Under the pieces are notes generated by a model that was not told where the DNA came from, searched no databases, and saw only the letters and a list, made by a program, of their open reading frames with translations. From positions 1,364,001 to 1,428,000 of the forward strand of contig NC_015709.1 of the NCBI RefSeq assembly GCF_000218875.1: a stretch of 64,000 bases of DNA, written 5' to 3'. Source of the stretch: Zymomonas mobilis subsp. pomaceae ATCC 29192 (GTDB lineage Bacteria; Pseudomonadota; Alphaproteobacteria; Sphingomonadales; Sphingomonadaceae). A program made the translations under genes and the position numbers. Numbering within the stretch: position 1 is the stretch's first letter; the number at the start of each line of letters is the position of its first letter. Shown piece after piece: positions 1 through 8,634 of the stretch.

Positions 1-523
1 CGGTAACTCCTAAATGTTTCAACCAAGGCACTAACAGACTACCAACCCCCCCAGCAGCGGCTAAGACTAACACACGGGGCGCTTCTCCCTGTATCAGCGC
101 ATGGGCTAAGCATTTTTCAGCCAGCATCCAACTAGTCATGCCTTTTAATAAAACAGCCGCTGCCGTTTCCGCACTTATATCATCCGGTAAAGCGACTAAT
201 CCATGGGCATCGACAATCCGATGGGTTGCATAGGCGCCAGATTTTGACGTAAAAATGGCGACACGATCCCCCACTTTAAAGCCTTTGACATCGGGGCCTG
301 TCGCTTCAATAACGCCCGCAGCTTCACATCCCAAAGGCGAAGGAAAATGCTGTCCATACAAGCCGGAACGATGATAAATATCAATAAAATTGACACCTAT
401 TGCCTGATGTCGCAACAAAACTTGGCCAGCCTGCGGCTTCAAGCTGGTAAGATCGAGCGGCTTTTTTACTAATACTTCTGGGCCACCGGCCTTTTCTGCA
501 AGGATAGAATAGGCTTCACTCAT
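1..523 (-). CDS. NADPH:quinone oxidoreductase (MDR/zeta-crystallin family), C-terminus outside window
   Basis: Translating the minus strand from the ATG at 523 gives about 174 residues that run off the left edge. The start (MSEAYSILAEKAGGPEVL) and the segment GVNFIDIYHRSGLYG are typical of quinone oxidoreductases of the medium-chain dehydrogenase family. Near the edge, LVLAAAGGVGSLL is the start of the Rossmann NAD(P)-binding fold. No structural-zinc cysteine cluster is seen in the visible part, as in the zinc-free QOR subgroup. The family reduces quinones or enones with NADPH in the cytoplasm. The ATG overlaps the stop of the upstream dienelactone hydrolase as ATGA, so the two are probably co-translated. 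The family is clear; the exact substrate is unknown. Confidence 0.85.
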   Translation of the reverse strand, partial: MSEAYSILAEKAGGPEVLVKKPLDLTSLKPQAGQVLLRHQAIGVNFIDIYHRSGLYGQHFPSPLGCEAAGVIEATGPDVKGFKVGDRVAIFTSKSGAYATHRIVDAHGLVALPDDISAETAAAVLLKGMTSWMLAEKCLAHALIQGEAPRVLVLAAAGGVGSLLVPWLKHLGVT

Positions 524-1218
524 GACAATGCCTTTTCAATAAAGTTAAAACTACGCTTATCGGCCAATTCTGCGGCTAATTCGGCTCTTCGTTTTCCTTT
601 TTCAGTCGCAAAACCGTGACCAGCTTCTGGATAAACATAAACGAGGCTATTTTGTTGGTCAGCAAAGGCCTTCTCTATTTTTTCAATGGCCTGTTTTGAG
701 ATGAAAGGATCGCTACCCCCAAAATGCAGCATTAAAGCTGCCTTTATCGAAGGCAGTTTATCAAGATGCTGATCAATCGAAACGCCATAATAACCGATAG
801 CGGCCTCTACTTTATTTTCACTGGCCATTAAAAAAGATAAAAAACCACCCAGACAATAGCCAACAGTCGCCACTTTAAGCGTCGGAGCTAAATGCTTCGC
901 CTCGATAAGCGCGGCTTCAACGGTTTCCAGGCCTTCTTTTAAGGTCAATTGATTATAATAGGCCATTGCTTGTTGCATTTCTTCGGGAATATCAGGGTCC
1001 AGCTCTACATTCGGCGCGATATTCCAGAATAAATCAGGGGCAAGCGCGACATATCCCGCCTTGGCCCAACGATCGACCCTGATACGGATGCCTTCATTTA
1101 TCCCGAAAATTTCAGGAATAATAAGGATAACACCCTTTGCTTTACCCACAGGACGCGCATAATAAGCTGATATTTCATGGCTTTTATCAATGGTCTTAAA
1201 GGTAATTTTTTCGCCCAT
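520..1218 (-). CDS. Dienelactone hydrolase family protein
   Basis: This 232-residue cytoplasmic alpha/beta hydrolase has the length of carboxymethylenebutenolidases. The nucleophile elbow is GYCLGG, with Cys122 in place of the usual serine. Asp170 (FGGSDPF) and His201 (AGHGF) complete the Cys-Asp-His triad expected for the family. The early PEIFGI segment is also typical. Family members cleave the lactone ring of dienelactones, but many genome paralogues act on other esters, and no aromatic degradation genes surround this one. It is followed, with an ATGA overlap, by a quinone oxidoreductase on the same strand. This suggests a small detoxification or redox operon. The family is certain; the substrate is unknown. 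Confidence 0.9.
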   Translation of the reverse strand: MGEKITFKTIDKSHEISAYYARPVGKAKGVILIIPEIFGINEGIRIRVDRWAKAGYVALAPDLFWNIAPNVELDPDIPEEMQQAMAYYNQLTLKEGLETVEAALIEAKHLAPTLKVATVGYCLGGFLSFLMASENKVEAAIGYYGVSIDQHLDKLPSIKAALMLHFGGSDPFISKQAIEKIEKAFADQQNSLVYVYPEAGHGFATEKGKRRAELAAELADKRSFNFIEKALS

Positions 1219-1327
1219 AGCTAATCCTTGAAAGCCTTTTATCTTTCAGAAGATAAGCGTTTAGCGCTCAATGATAAGGTATTATCCGCGTTTATTCTGT
1301 ATTACCTATTTTCTTTCAGCCTAAAAA

Positions 1328-1822
1328 TTATGCGGGCCGATAACGCTTTTCATGATCCAGAAGCCAGCATTTTGTTGAAACGCCATTGCCGCTCGAATAT
1401 TGCCCTAAAGAGCCATCCGCCTTCACTACGCGATGACAGGGCACAATTAAAGTAAAGGGATTGCGGGCACAGCTTTGGCCTATCGCCCTTGCCCCTGAAT
1501 CTATCCCCATCGCCACTTGCCGATAACTAGCCGTTGAACCATAGGCTATGTTCATAATAGCCTGACGCATAGCTTCCCCTTTCGGAGTAGACGCAGGCTT
1601 CAAGGGAAGATCAAAATGATATAATTTTCCTTGAAAATAAGCGTCCAGTTGCTGCGTCGTTTCTTTTAAAATAGCTGATTGGCCCAATATTTCTTGTAAA
1701 TCAGCTTTTTCTGTCACGCTTTGGCGGGTTTCTTGGGGCTCAATCGAAAGCCTTTCAAGATAATGGTCAGCGGCTTCCAGAAAAAACAGACCAATGGGGC
1801 TCGGATAATATAGTCGCTGCAT
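1328..1822 (-). CDS. ogt: Methylated-DNA--protein-cysteine methyltransferase (Ogt type)
   Basis: The 164-residue protein has the Ogt/MGMT layout: a short N-terminal ribonuclease-like domain followed by the DNA-binding and active-site domain. The acceptor cysteine is Cys129 in IVPCHRVV. The preceding NP turn (CARNPFTLIVPC) and the segment YGSTASYRQVA, which holds the helix-turn-helix start, are conserved. The enzyme moves the alkyl group from O6-alkylguanine, and O4-alkylthymine in Ogt types, to its own cysteine in a single-use reaction. There is no Ada regulatory domain, so this is the constitutive type. It is separated from the hydrolase pair downstream by about 110 bases. Confidence 0.93.
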   Translation of the reverse strand: MQRLYYPSPIGLFFLEAADHYLERLSIEPQETRQSVTEKADLQEILGQSAILKETTQQLDAYFQGKLYHFDLPLKPASTPKGEAMRQAIMNIAYGSTASYRQVAMGIDSGARAIGQSCARNPFTLIVPCHRVVKADGSLGQYSSGNGVSTKCWLLDHEKRYRPA

Positions 1823-2116
1823 AAATGCACCTTTACTTAAACGACATTGTAACCACTAAAAACAGCTTTGCGCGCTGCCTTAAATTACGACGATACATTT
1901 ATTTCTGTGGATATTCTGAAAGGCTGTTGAAAGCCTAAAGAGAGGATATTCAAAAAATACCCCCGATATAATTCTTTAATTTATAGAAAGTGCTTTTCAA
2001 ACTTATCCGCTTCTTTGTTTTCTATGATTTTAATAGTCTTCAAAAGAGGCCTTTAATGATGATAAAAGCGCGATAAGAAGAACCCTTTAAGAAAGAATGC
2101 GGAGTAGTAGAGCGGT

Positions 2117-3415
2117 ATGGAGACGATTTTTGCTTTATCAAGCGGCCGTCCTCCAGCGGGAATAGGGGTCATTCGGATAAGTGGCCCTTCTGCGCAACAG
2201 GCCGTTTTAACCCTCACACAAAAACCGCTTCCTTCTCCGCGACAGGCTAGTTTACGCTCAATTTATGCGGTTGATAGCGGCGAAAAACTTGATCAAGCGC
2301 TTGTTCTTTGGTTTCCCGGTCCCAAAACGGCCACGGGTGAGGATCTCGCGGAACTGCATGTTCATGGGGGGCGTGCTGTCATTGATGACGTCTTGGCCGC
2401 TTTAAATCAATTTTCTGACCTTCGACCGGCACAAGCCGGTGAATTTACCCGTCGCGCTTTTTTAAATGGCGTTATTGATCTTCACGAAGCCGAGGGACTA
2501 GGCGATCTTTTGACGGCGGAAACAAGCAGTCAGAGAAAGGCTGCTTTATTGATGAGTGGAGGGGCTTTGGGGCGACAGATTGCAACATGGCAAGACAGCC
2601 TGTTGACGATTGCAGGTCAGATTGAAGCTGATTTCGATTTTTCCGATGATATCGAGGCCAATGCTGACGATAACAGGCATAAATCCTTACGAGAACAGAT
2701 TGCCGCTCTTATCCATTCCCATCGCGAATTTCAAAACAGACCGACCGTAGAAAGATTACGGGATGGCATACGCGTGGTCTTAGCGGGGCCGCCTAATGCA
2801 GGGAAATCTACCCTCATCAATGTCCTTTCCGAACAGGATGTGGCGATTACGGCCCCTATTGCAGGGACTACACGGGATGTCATAGAAATTTTAATTGCCC
2901 TTAAGGGTATTCCCATGCGGCTTTCGGATACCGCTGGTCTCCATGAATCGGATGATAGCCTTGAACAAATCGGGATAGCACGCGCCCGAAAAGCTATGGA
3001 AGAGGCTGATATTCTGTTGTGGCTTGGGCTACCGGAAGAGGCTCCGCAAGGGGATTGGAAACTTATTATTCTACATCCACGTATTGATCAGCCCGAAAGG
3101 GCAATCCTGCCCAAAGGTGCCCATATCGGCATCTCTGCAAAAAGTGGAGCCGGAATAGCGGATTTACGGGAAAGGCTTATCGTGGAAGCGCAGCAGCTTT
3201 TGCCCAAGGAAAATGAAATCGCGCTCAATCGACGTCAGCGCCAATTAGTAAAAGAGGCTGCGGATAGCCTAGAAATGACTTTTCAGGCTGAAGATATGTT
3301 GATTGTTGCCGAGGGTGTTCGGCAAGCCTGCCGCTGTTATGATCAACTGACCGGAAAGGCGGGGGTAGAAAACATGCTTGATAGTTTATTTAGTCATTTT
3401 TGTATCGGAAAATAA
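2117..3415 (+). CDS. mnmE: tRNA uridine-5-carboxymethylaminomethyl modification GTPase MnmE
   Basis: MnmE works with MnmG to place the (carboxymethyl)aminomethyl group on U34 of certain tRNAs. The 432-residue protein shows the N-terminal tetrahydrofolate-binding domain (METIFALSSGRPPAGIGVIR), the helical domain, and an inserted GTPase domain with the P-loop GPPNAGKS at 224-231, the switch TTRD at 251-254 and DTAG at 271-274. It ends in the diagnostic CIGK, whose cysteine is needed for modification in the family. The guanine-specificity motif NKxD is not evident: the aligned region reads LHPRID around 319-324. In relatives mnmE is usually directly followed by mnmG; here a GH32 gene lies between them. 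Confidence 0.97.
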   Translation: METIFALSSGRPPAGIGVIRISGPSAQQAVLTLTQKPLPSPRQASLRSIYAVDSGEKLDQALVLWFPGPKTATGEDLAELHVHGGRAVIDDVLAALNQFSDLRPAQAGEFTRRAFLNGVIDLHEAEGLGDLLTAETSSQRKAALLMSGGALGRQIATWQDSLLTIAGQIEADFDFSDDIEANADDNRHKSLREQIAALIHSHREFQNRPTVERLRDGIRVVLAGPPNAGKSTLINVLSEQDVAITAPIAGTTRDVIEILIALKGIPMRLSDTAGLHESDDSLEQIGIARARKAMEEADILLWLGLPEEAPQGDWKLIILHPRIDQPERAILPKGAHIGISAKSGAGIADLRERLIVEAQQLLPKENEIALNRRQRQLVKEAADSLEMTFQAEDMLIVAEGVRQACRCYDQLTGKAGVENMLDSLFSHFCIGK

Positions 3416-3647
3416 GACATTTTATTTTAAAAAAATATAATTACCTGTATTTTTTGAATCTATTTTTTGATTATCTTATATTATGGATACTATTATAGTA
3501 ATTATTTTTTTATTTAAAATAATAAAATAATTTTTTGTTAATAAAAATAAATATTATTTAATATTTTAAATTTTTATCGACAAGTAGGAAATAAATTTTT
3601 TTATAAAGGCCAATTATAGATAAATGAGGCTTTAAAAATAAAACAAA

Positions 3648-5057
3648 ATGTATCTTTTTAATAAAAATTTTAATAAAAATATTTTTCATTTAAATACCGT
3701 ACCCGGTTTTATGAATGACATTCAAAGTATCTTTTATAAGAATGCCTTGTATCATCTTTATTATCTTTGGAATGGCGATGCCTCTTGGGGCGGCAATGGT
3801 ACCGAATGGCGGCATCTTACAACAGATGATTTTATCCATTTTGCAGATCACGGCGTTGCTATCCCAAAATATTGTGTGGGTCAGCAGGGTGATGTCGCTA
3901 CGGGCTCTATCCTTTTTGATAAAGATAATATCGCAGGCTACGGCACCGAAGCTATTCTAGGTTATGCAACCGCTTTTGGTGATAAGCAGAGGACTAATCT
4001 TTGGGTATCTCTGGATGGGGGGTATTCTTATATACCCTCGGAATATAACCCTGTTCAGGATAATGCTTTGAATCTTGATCCTTTTCGGGATCCTTTCGTT
4101 ATGCAGGATAATCAAAATATCCTGATCTATCTTGCTGAAAGCAATAAAATAGGCATCTACCGATCCCCTAACGGTAAAAATTTTACCTATGTTGGGGGTA
4201 TAATGTTGGATGGATATGGGCTTATTGAATGTCCTTGTCTTTGTCAGATAGCCATAGAAAACAACCCCCTTCAAAAGAAAACCGTTTTATTTTTTGATGC
4301 CAATGGCGATGCCATAGATCAGCTTAGTACAGGGGCTTATTATTGTGTCGGTCATCTTGATGCTGGTATTTTTAAACAGGAATCAGAGATAAAGCGGTTG
4401 GATAAAGGCCCCGATTTTTACGGTAGTCGGGTTTATTTTCCGATGAAGGCAGACGATATTGATCAACGCTTGATTTTGGGTTGGGTCAATAATTGGAATT
4501 ATGCTCAAAATATCGCCTATTCCGAAAGTGCCGGTACAATGAGCCTATGTCGTCAGTTAACGCTAACGGCTGATAACAATATTCTTATGACGCCTTTTTT
4601 TCCAAAAGGAATAACGACTTCCAGTATAGAAAAAAACAGCATTACCGCTACCGCAAAGGCTGCGGCTGAGATTACTATAGCCGCCGACAGTTATAAACTT
4701 GAATGGGATATTGACGATGCCCATCCACAAGCAGGTTATAGCTTTACGGTTCAAGGCAATGGATGGCTTGTGGCCTTTCATTATTGGGGGGCCGACAAGA
4801 CTATCCATGTGGAAAGAAAATGTACTGATTATAGCGGTAATGAAGAATTTGAAAAAATTCGGGTTTTTTCCTTAAATGGAGAGGATGCTTTTCACGTCAG
4901 TCTATTTGTCGATACCCATACGATAGAGGTATTTTTCGGGCAAGGGGCTTCTGTTTATACCGCCTATAAAGTCAATGGCAGTACAGGGGATAAAGTCGTT
5001 TTCAGCACCGATCACGATATAACAATCCATTATACAAAACAGATTATTACGGCTTGA
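3648..5057 (+). CDS. GH32 fructosidase (levanase/sucrase-like)
   Basis: The 469-residue protein is a glycoside hydrolase family 32 enzyme acting on beta-fructosides such as sucrose or levan. The three catalytic acids are visible: nucleophile Asp24 in GFMNDIQ, transition-state stabiliser Asp148 in FRDP, and acid/base Glu194 in ECP. An N-terminal five-blade propeller and a C-terminal beta-sandwich (VFFGQGASVYTAYKV) fit the family. The NDIQ version of the motif, instead of the NDPN of ordinary invertases, resembles levanase-type members, so levan is a likely substrate (inference). There is no signal peptide. The start is weak, with no good Shine-Dalgarno site close to it. The gene sits in AT-rich DNA between mnmE and mnmG, which suggests insertion. 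Confidence 0.88.
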   Translation: MYLFNKNFNKNIFHLNTVPGFMNDIQSIFYKNALYHLYYLWNGDASWGGNGTEWRHLTTDDFIHFADHGVAIPKYCVGQQGDVATGSILFDKDNIAGYGTEAILGYATAFGDKQRTNLWVSLDGGYSYIPSEYNPVQDNALNLDPFRDPFVMQDNQNILIYLAESNKIGIYRSPNGKNFTYVGGIMLDGYGLIECPCLCQIAIENNPLQKKTVLFFDANGDAIDQLSTGAYYCVGHLDAGIFKQESEIKRLDKGPDFYGSRVYFPMKADDIDQRLILGWVNNWNYAQNIAYSESAGTMSLCRQLTLTADNNILMTPFFPKGITTSSIEKNSITATAKAAAEITIAADSYKLEWDIDDAHPQAGYSFTVQGNGWLVAFHYWGADKTIHVERKCTDYSGNEEFEKIRVFSLNGEDAFHVSLFVDTHTIEVFFGQGASVYTAYKVNGSTGDKVVFSTDHDITIHYTKQIITA

Positions 5058-5186
5058 TACCCCTAGCTTTCAGAATACCCTTATTCTGTTTTTATAGTTC
5101 TGCCTTTCAAGTATTTTACCCTAATCATCTTTCCTTCCAAGCTGTAGCATGCTTTCAGTCAGAAAAGCCTATCCCATAGAAGCCGC

Positions 5187-5202
5187 CTTTCCACGTGAAA
5201 CA
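5187..5202. promoter_or_regulatory. parS-like ParB-binding site (weak)
   Basis: The sequence CTTTCCACGTGAAACA matches the widespread 16-base chromosomal parS consensus TGTTTCACGTGAAACA at 13 of 16 positions, with a perfect right half. It lies in the intergenic DNA in front of mnmG, about 2.6 kb from the parA start. The left half is degraded, so binding may be weak. Its value as evidence comes mostly from being near parAB and near the better site at 7219. Confidence 0.5.
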
Positions 5203-5330
5203 AAAAGGCCTCAACTTCACAGGATAAGCTAAAATTCTATGATTTCGCACCGTTGGTCATTGTTTTTTACCCTGAAAACTGTTTCATGGGTTTTTATGAT
5301 TTTTTCGTCTGGATTGTTCCTATCCCTGCT

Positions 5331-7178
5331 ATGAAAGAGTTTTTTGACATTGTCGTAATCGGCGGTGGTCATGCCGGTTGTGAAGCTGCCGCTGTTTCCG
5401 CTCGAACAGGGGCTAAAACGGCCCTTGTTACGATGGATATTCAAAAAATCGGTGCGATGTCCTGTAATCCTGCCATTGGAGGATTAGGAAAAGGTCATCT
5501 CGTCCGTGAAATTGATGCTTGGGACGGGCTGATGGCGCGTGCCGCTGACTACGCCGCTATTCACTATAGGATGCTGAACCGCAGCAAGGGCAGTGCGGTG
5601 CAAGGCCCACGTGTGCAAGCTGATCGCCGTCGTTATCAAGAAGCCATTCAAAACGCTCTAAAAACACAAGAAAACCTATCTCTTGTCGAAGGCACGGCGG
5701 ACTCTTTCAAGCTGGATAAGGACAAGGTAATCGGTCTTTATCTGGAAGATGGTCGTTTTCTGGAAACGAAAGCAATCATTTTGGCGACGGGCACATTTCT
5801 GGATGCCTGGCTATTTTGTGGTGAAAAAAAATGGCGCGGGGGCAGGATTGGAGAACAACCCTCTATTTCTCTGGCACAGCAATTAAGAGCGCTTGATCTT
5901 CCTCTGGGTCGCCTAAAAACGGGCACGCCTGCGCGGCTCGATGGTCGGACCATTGACTGGTCACGCCTTCAAAGACAACCTTCCGATGAAGACTATTGGA
6001 CGATGGCAAGCTATGGCTCTGGTCGTATCGCGCCACAGATTGCTTGCGCCTTGACGCGCAGCAATCAAAAAACCCATGATATTATTCGTGCCGGTCTTGA
6101 TCGCTCTCCTTTGTTTAGCGGGGCGATTGAGGGGCGGGGGCCACGCTATTGTCCTTCTATCGAGGATAAAATTATTAAATTTGGTGATCGGGATGGCCAT
6201 CAGATTTTTCTGGAACCGGAAGGTCTTGATACGCCGTTAATTTATCCCAACGGCATATCTACTTCTCTCCCAGAAGATGTGCAGCAAGCCTTTATCAACA
6301 GCATTGAAGGCTTGGAAAAGACAGAGATTGTCCAATCCGGTTATGCCGTGGAATATGAATTTATTGATCCGCGTAGCCTGACTTCTTCGCTCGCTTTGAA
6401 AAAGATAAAAGGCTTATTCTGTGCCGGACAAATTAACGGCACCACGGGCTATGAAGAAGCCGCCGCTCAAGGCTTGGTCGCTGGTATCAGCGCCGCTTGT
6501 TATGCTGCTGAAAAATCACCCCCCGTTTTCAGCCGCCGTAACAGCTATATCGGGGTGATGATTGACGATCTGGTCTTACAAGGCGTTACCGAGCCTTATC
6601 GAATGCTGACAGCAAGAGCTGAATATCGCCTTGGTTTGCGGGCCGATAATGCGGTAACAAGATTATCCGATCAGGCCGAGGCTTTTGGGGCTTTAGGCGC
6701 TGAAATGACGGCTTTTGTTACAAAAAGGCGTGAAGAACGGCAGCAAGGCCAAAAGTTGATGCAACAAGTAGTCAGTAGTCGGGTGATGCAATCTGTCGGT
6801 GCCAACGTAGCAGAAGGCGCTTCTCGCAGTTTATTTGAATGGTTGCGCTTTCCCGCTGTCACGCGGGAACATCTTGAAAAAATCATTCCTGATTTGACAA
6901 AACTTTCTGATGCTGTGGTTACCGAAATGATCGATGATGGTCGCTATGCCCCTTATCTGGAAAGACAGGATGCCGAGCTTGCCCGCCTTGCTGGCGGTGA
7001 AAATACGCCACTACCCGACCATTTGAATTATGCTGATATAGCGGGTCTTTCTAATGAAATGGTCGAACGTTTTTCTACAGCACGCCCCGCCGACATGGCC
7101 GCTGCCTCACGCGTTCGGGGGGTAACCCCTGCGGCTTTGGCCGCTATTTGGATTCATGCAAAAAAAGTGACCCTATGA
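5331..7178 (+). CDS. mnmG: tRNA uridine-5-carboxymethylaminomethyl modification enzyme MnmG
   Basis: MnmG is the FAD-dependent partner of MnmE in wobble-uridine modification of tRNA. From the ATG at 5331 the protein has 615 residues, close to the family norm, and begins with the FAD-binding motif FDIVVIGGGHAGCEAA. The reading frame opens earlier (5253), but the extra 26 residues are hydrophobic and unlike the family, so the inner start is preferred. The signatures MSCNPAIGGLGKGH and NGTTGYEEAAAQGL are intact, as is the C-terminal helical domain (YIGVMIDDLV onward). Its stop overlaps the rsmG start as ATGA. It heads the mnmG-rsmG-parA-parB operon. Confidence 0.97.
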   Translation: MKEFFDIVVIGGGHAGCEAAAVSARTGAKTALVTMDIQKIGAMSCNPAIGGLGKGHLVREIDAWDGLMARAADYAAIHYRMLNRSKGSAVQGPRVQADRRRYQEAIQNALKTQENLSLVEGTADSFKLDKDKVIGLYLEDGRFLETKAIILATGTFLDAWLFCGEKKWRGGRIGEQPSISLAQQLRALDLPLGRLKTGTPARLDGRTIDWSRLQRQPSDEDYWTMASYGSGRIAPQIACALTRSNQKTHDIIRAGLDRSPLFSGAIEGRGPRYCPSIEDKIIKFGDRDGHQIFLEPEGLDTPLIYPNGISTSLPEDVQQAFINSIEGLEKTEIVQSGYAVEYEFIDPRSLTSSLALKKIKGLFCAGQINGTTGYEEAAAQGLVAGISAACYAAEKSPPVFSRRNSYIGVMIDDLVLQGVTEPYRMLTARAEYRLGLRADNAVTRLSDQAEAFGALGAEMTAFVTKRREERQQGQKLMQQVVSSRVMQSVGANVAEGASRSLFEWLRFPAVTREHLEKIIPDLTKLSDAVVTEMIDDGRYAPYLERQDAELARLAGGENTPLPDHLNYADIAGLSNEMVERFSTARPADMAAASRVRGVTPAALAAIWIHAKKVTL

Positions 7179-7837
7179 CCCGCGATGAAGCTTTACTCTG
7201 GCTCGATCACCATATCGGCATTTCACGTGAAACAGTTGAAAAACTAGATGCTTTTGTTGCCTGTTTACTAACAGAAATGGCACATCAAAATCTTATCGCA
7301 CGTTCTACTGTCGATAGTTTATGGGGACGCCATATTGTTGATTCAGCGCAGTTATTACCGCTGGCTAAAGCCGAAATATCTGGGAAACCGCCTTATCCCA
7401 AAAATTGGCTGGATTTAGGATCAGGGGCAGGTTTTCCCGGAATTGTGATTGCTATTCTTTCCGACATCGCTGTAACTTTGGTTGAATCCCGTCGGAAAAG
7501 GGTCGAATTTTTACAAAAAGCATCCGAAGCGGCGAGGACGCCCGTCACAATTTTGGGTCAGCGATTGGAAAATATCGAACCACAAGCCTTTGATATTATT
7601 ACAGCGCGCGCTTTTGCACCGCTTGATAAATTATGGCGTATAGCCACCCCGTTTGCGCATAAAAATACATTGTGGCTTCTCCCCAAAGGCCAAAATGCTA
7701 CGGCAGAGCTAGAAGAGACCCGCAAATTATGGCAAGGTGCTATCCGAATAGTGCCCAGTGCTACCGATCCGCAATCGGCGGTTATTGTGGCCAAAAATAT
7801 TCACCCCCAACGCCATAAAGCGGGGAGAAAACCTTGA
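7175..7837 (+). CDS. rsmG: 16S rRNA (guanine527-N7)-methyltransferase RsmG
   Basis: RsmG methylates N7 of G527 in 16S rRNA using S-adenosylmethionine. The 220-residue protein contains the SAM-binding glycine-rich loop WLDLGSGAGFPG and the following VESRRKR segment, both typical. The ATG at 7175 overlaps the mnmG stop (ATGA). An in-frame ATG at 7148 would add nine residues but lies inside mnmG and is less likely. The stop overlaps the TTG start of parA. Codons near its start carry a parS-like palindrome (7219-7234). The position between mnmG and parA is the usual one near alphaproteobacterial origins. Confidence 0.96.
   Translation: MTRDEALLWLDHHIGISRETVEKLDAFVACLLTEMAHQNLIARSTVDSLWGRHIVDSAQLLPLAKAEISGKPPYPKNWLDLGSGAGFPGIVIAILSDIAVTLVESRRKRVEFLQKASEAARTPVTILGQRLENIEPQAFDIITARAFAPLDKLWRIATPFAHKNTLWLLPKGQNATAELEETRKLWQGAIRIVPSATDPQSAVIVAKNIHPQRHKAGRKP
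7219..7234. promoter_or_regulatory. parS-like ParB-binding site
   Basis: The sequence CATTTCACGTGAAACA matches parS consensus at 14 of 16 positions and includes the perfect 12-base palindrome TTTCACGTGAAA. It lies inside the first codons of rsmG, about 600 bases upstream of parA. Intragenic parS sites next to parAB are common in bacteria. ParB should load here to form the partition complex. Confidence 0.72.
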
Positions 7838-8634
7838 TCAGAATTGCCATTGCCAATCAAAAAGGGGGCGTGGGCAAGACAACCTCTGCTATTAATTTGT
7901 CCACCGCCTTGGCGGCAATCGGCTGGCGGGTATTGGTCATTGATTTTGACCCGCAAGGGAACGCATCAACCGGTCTTGGTATTAAACAGGATCAACGAAG
8001 AATTTCAGCCTATCATGTTCTGACAGGGGAAGCTTCCTTATCAGAAGGGGTCGTTAAAACAGCGGTGCCCGGTTTAGAAATTATTCCGGCGACAGTAGAT
8101 CTTTCAGGTGCTGAAATTGATTTGTTAAGTCTGGGAGAACGCACGCATCGGCTGGCCCATGTGCTTAATGCAGCGCCTGTTGATCGCTGGGACGCCTGTC
8201 TTATAGACTGTCCCCCCTCCCTTGGATTGTTGACCGTCAATGCTCTTGTGGCTGCGCATAAATTATTGGTGCCGCTGCAATGTGAATTTTTTGCCCTTGA
8301 AGGGCTAAGCCAACTCCTCACTACGATTGAGCGGGTGCGCTCACGCTTTAACCCGACTCTTTCTATCTTGGGGGTCGCTCTTACCATGTATGATCGGCGT
8401 AATCGGCTTTCCGATCAGGTTGCCGAGGATGTTCGGGCGGTATTGGGGCGGGTGGTCTTTGACACTATGATCCCCCGTAATGTCCGGCTTTCCGAAGCGC
8501 CTAGTCATGGTATTCCCGCTTTAATCTACGATCATCGTTGTGCAGGTTCCGAAGCGTATATGGCCCTAGCCCGCGAAGTGATCGACCGTCTTGCTGCTAA
8601 AAAACCACTCTACCAGTCACAGGTATCTGCATGA
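7834..8634 (+). CDS. parA: Chromosome-partitioning ATPase ParA
   Basis: ParA binds DNA non-specifically in its ATP form and moves ParB-parS complexes during chromosome segregation. The 266-residue protein opens with the deviant Walker A box NQKGGVGKTT, followed by VIDFDPQGNAST, and has the Walker B-like IDCPPSLGLLTVNAL. There is no N-terminal helix-turn-helix, so it is the short chromosomal (Soj) type. The start codon is TTG at 7834, overlapping the rsmG stop as TTGA. No ATG gives a complete P-loop, so TTG is well supported. The stop overlaps the parB start as ATGA. Confidence 0.97.
   Translation: MIRIAIANQKGGVGKTTSAINLSTALAAIGWRVLVIDFDPQGNASTGLGIKQDQRRISAYHVLTGEASLSEGVVKTAVPGLEIIPATVDLSGAEIDLLSLGERTHRLAHVLNAAPVDRWDACLIDCPPSLGLLTVNALVAAHKLLVPLQCEFFALEGLSQLLTTIERVRSRFNPTLSILGVALTMYDRRNRLSDQVAEDVRAVLGRVVFDTMIPRNVRLSEAPSHGIPALIYDHRCAGSEAYMALAREVIDRLAAKKPLYQSQVSA

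Noticed and set aside
1228-1455. Plus-strand 75-codon frame opposite the ogt 3' end
   Set aside because: It runs antisense through the conserved Ogt active-site region and has no family features.
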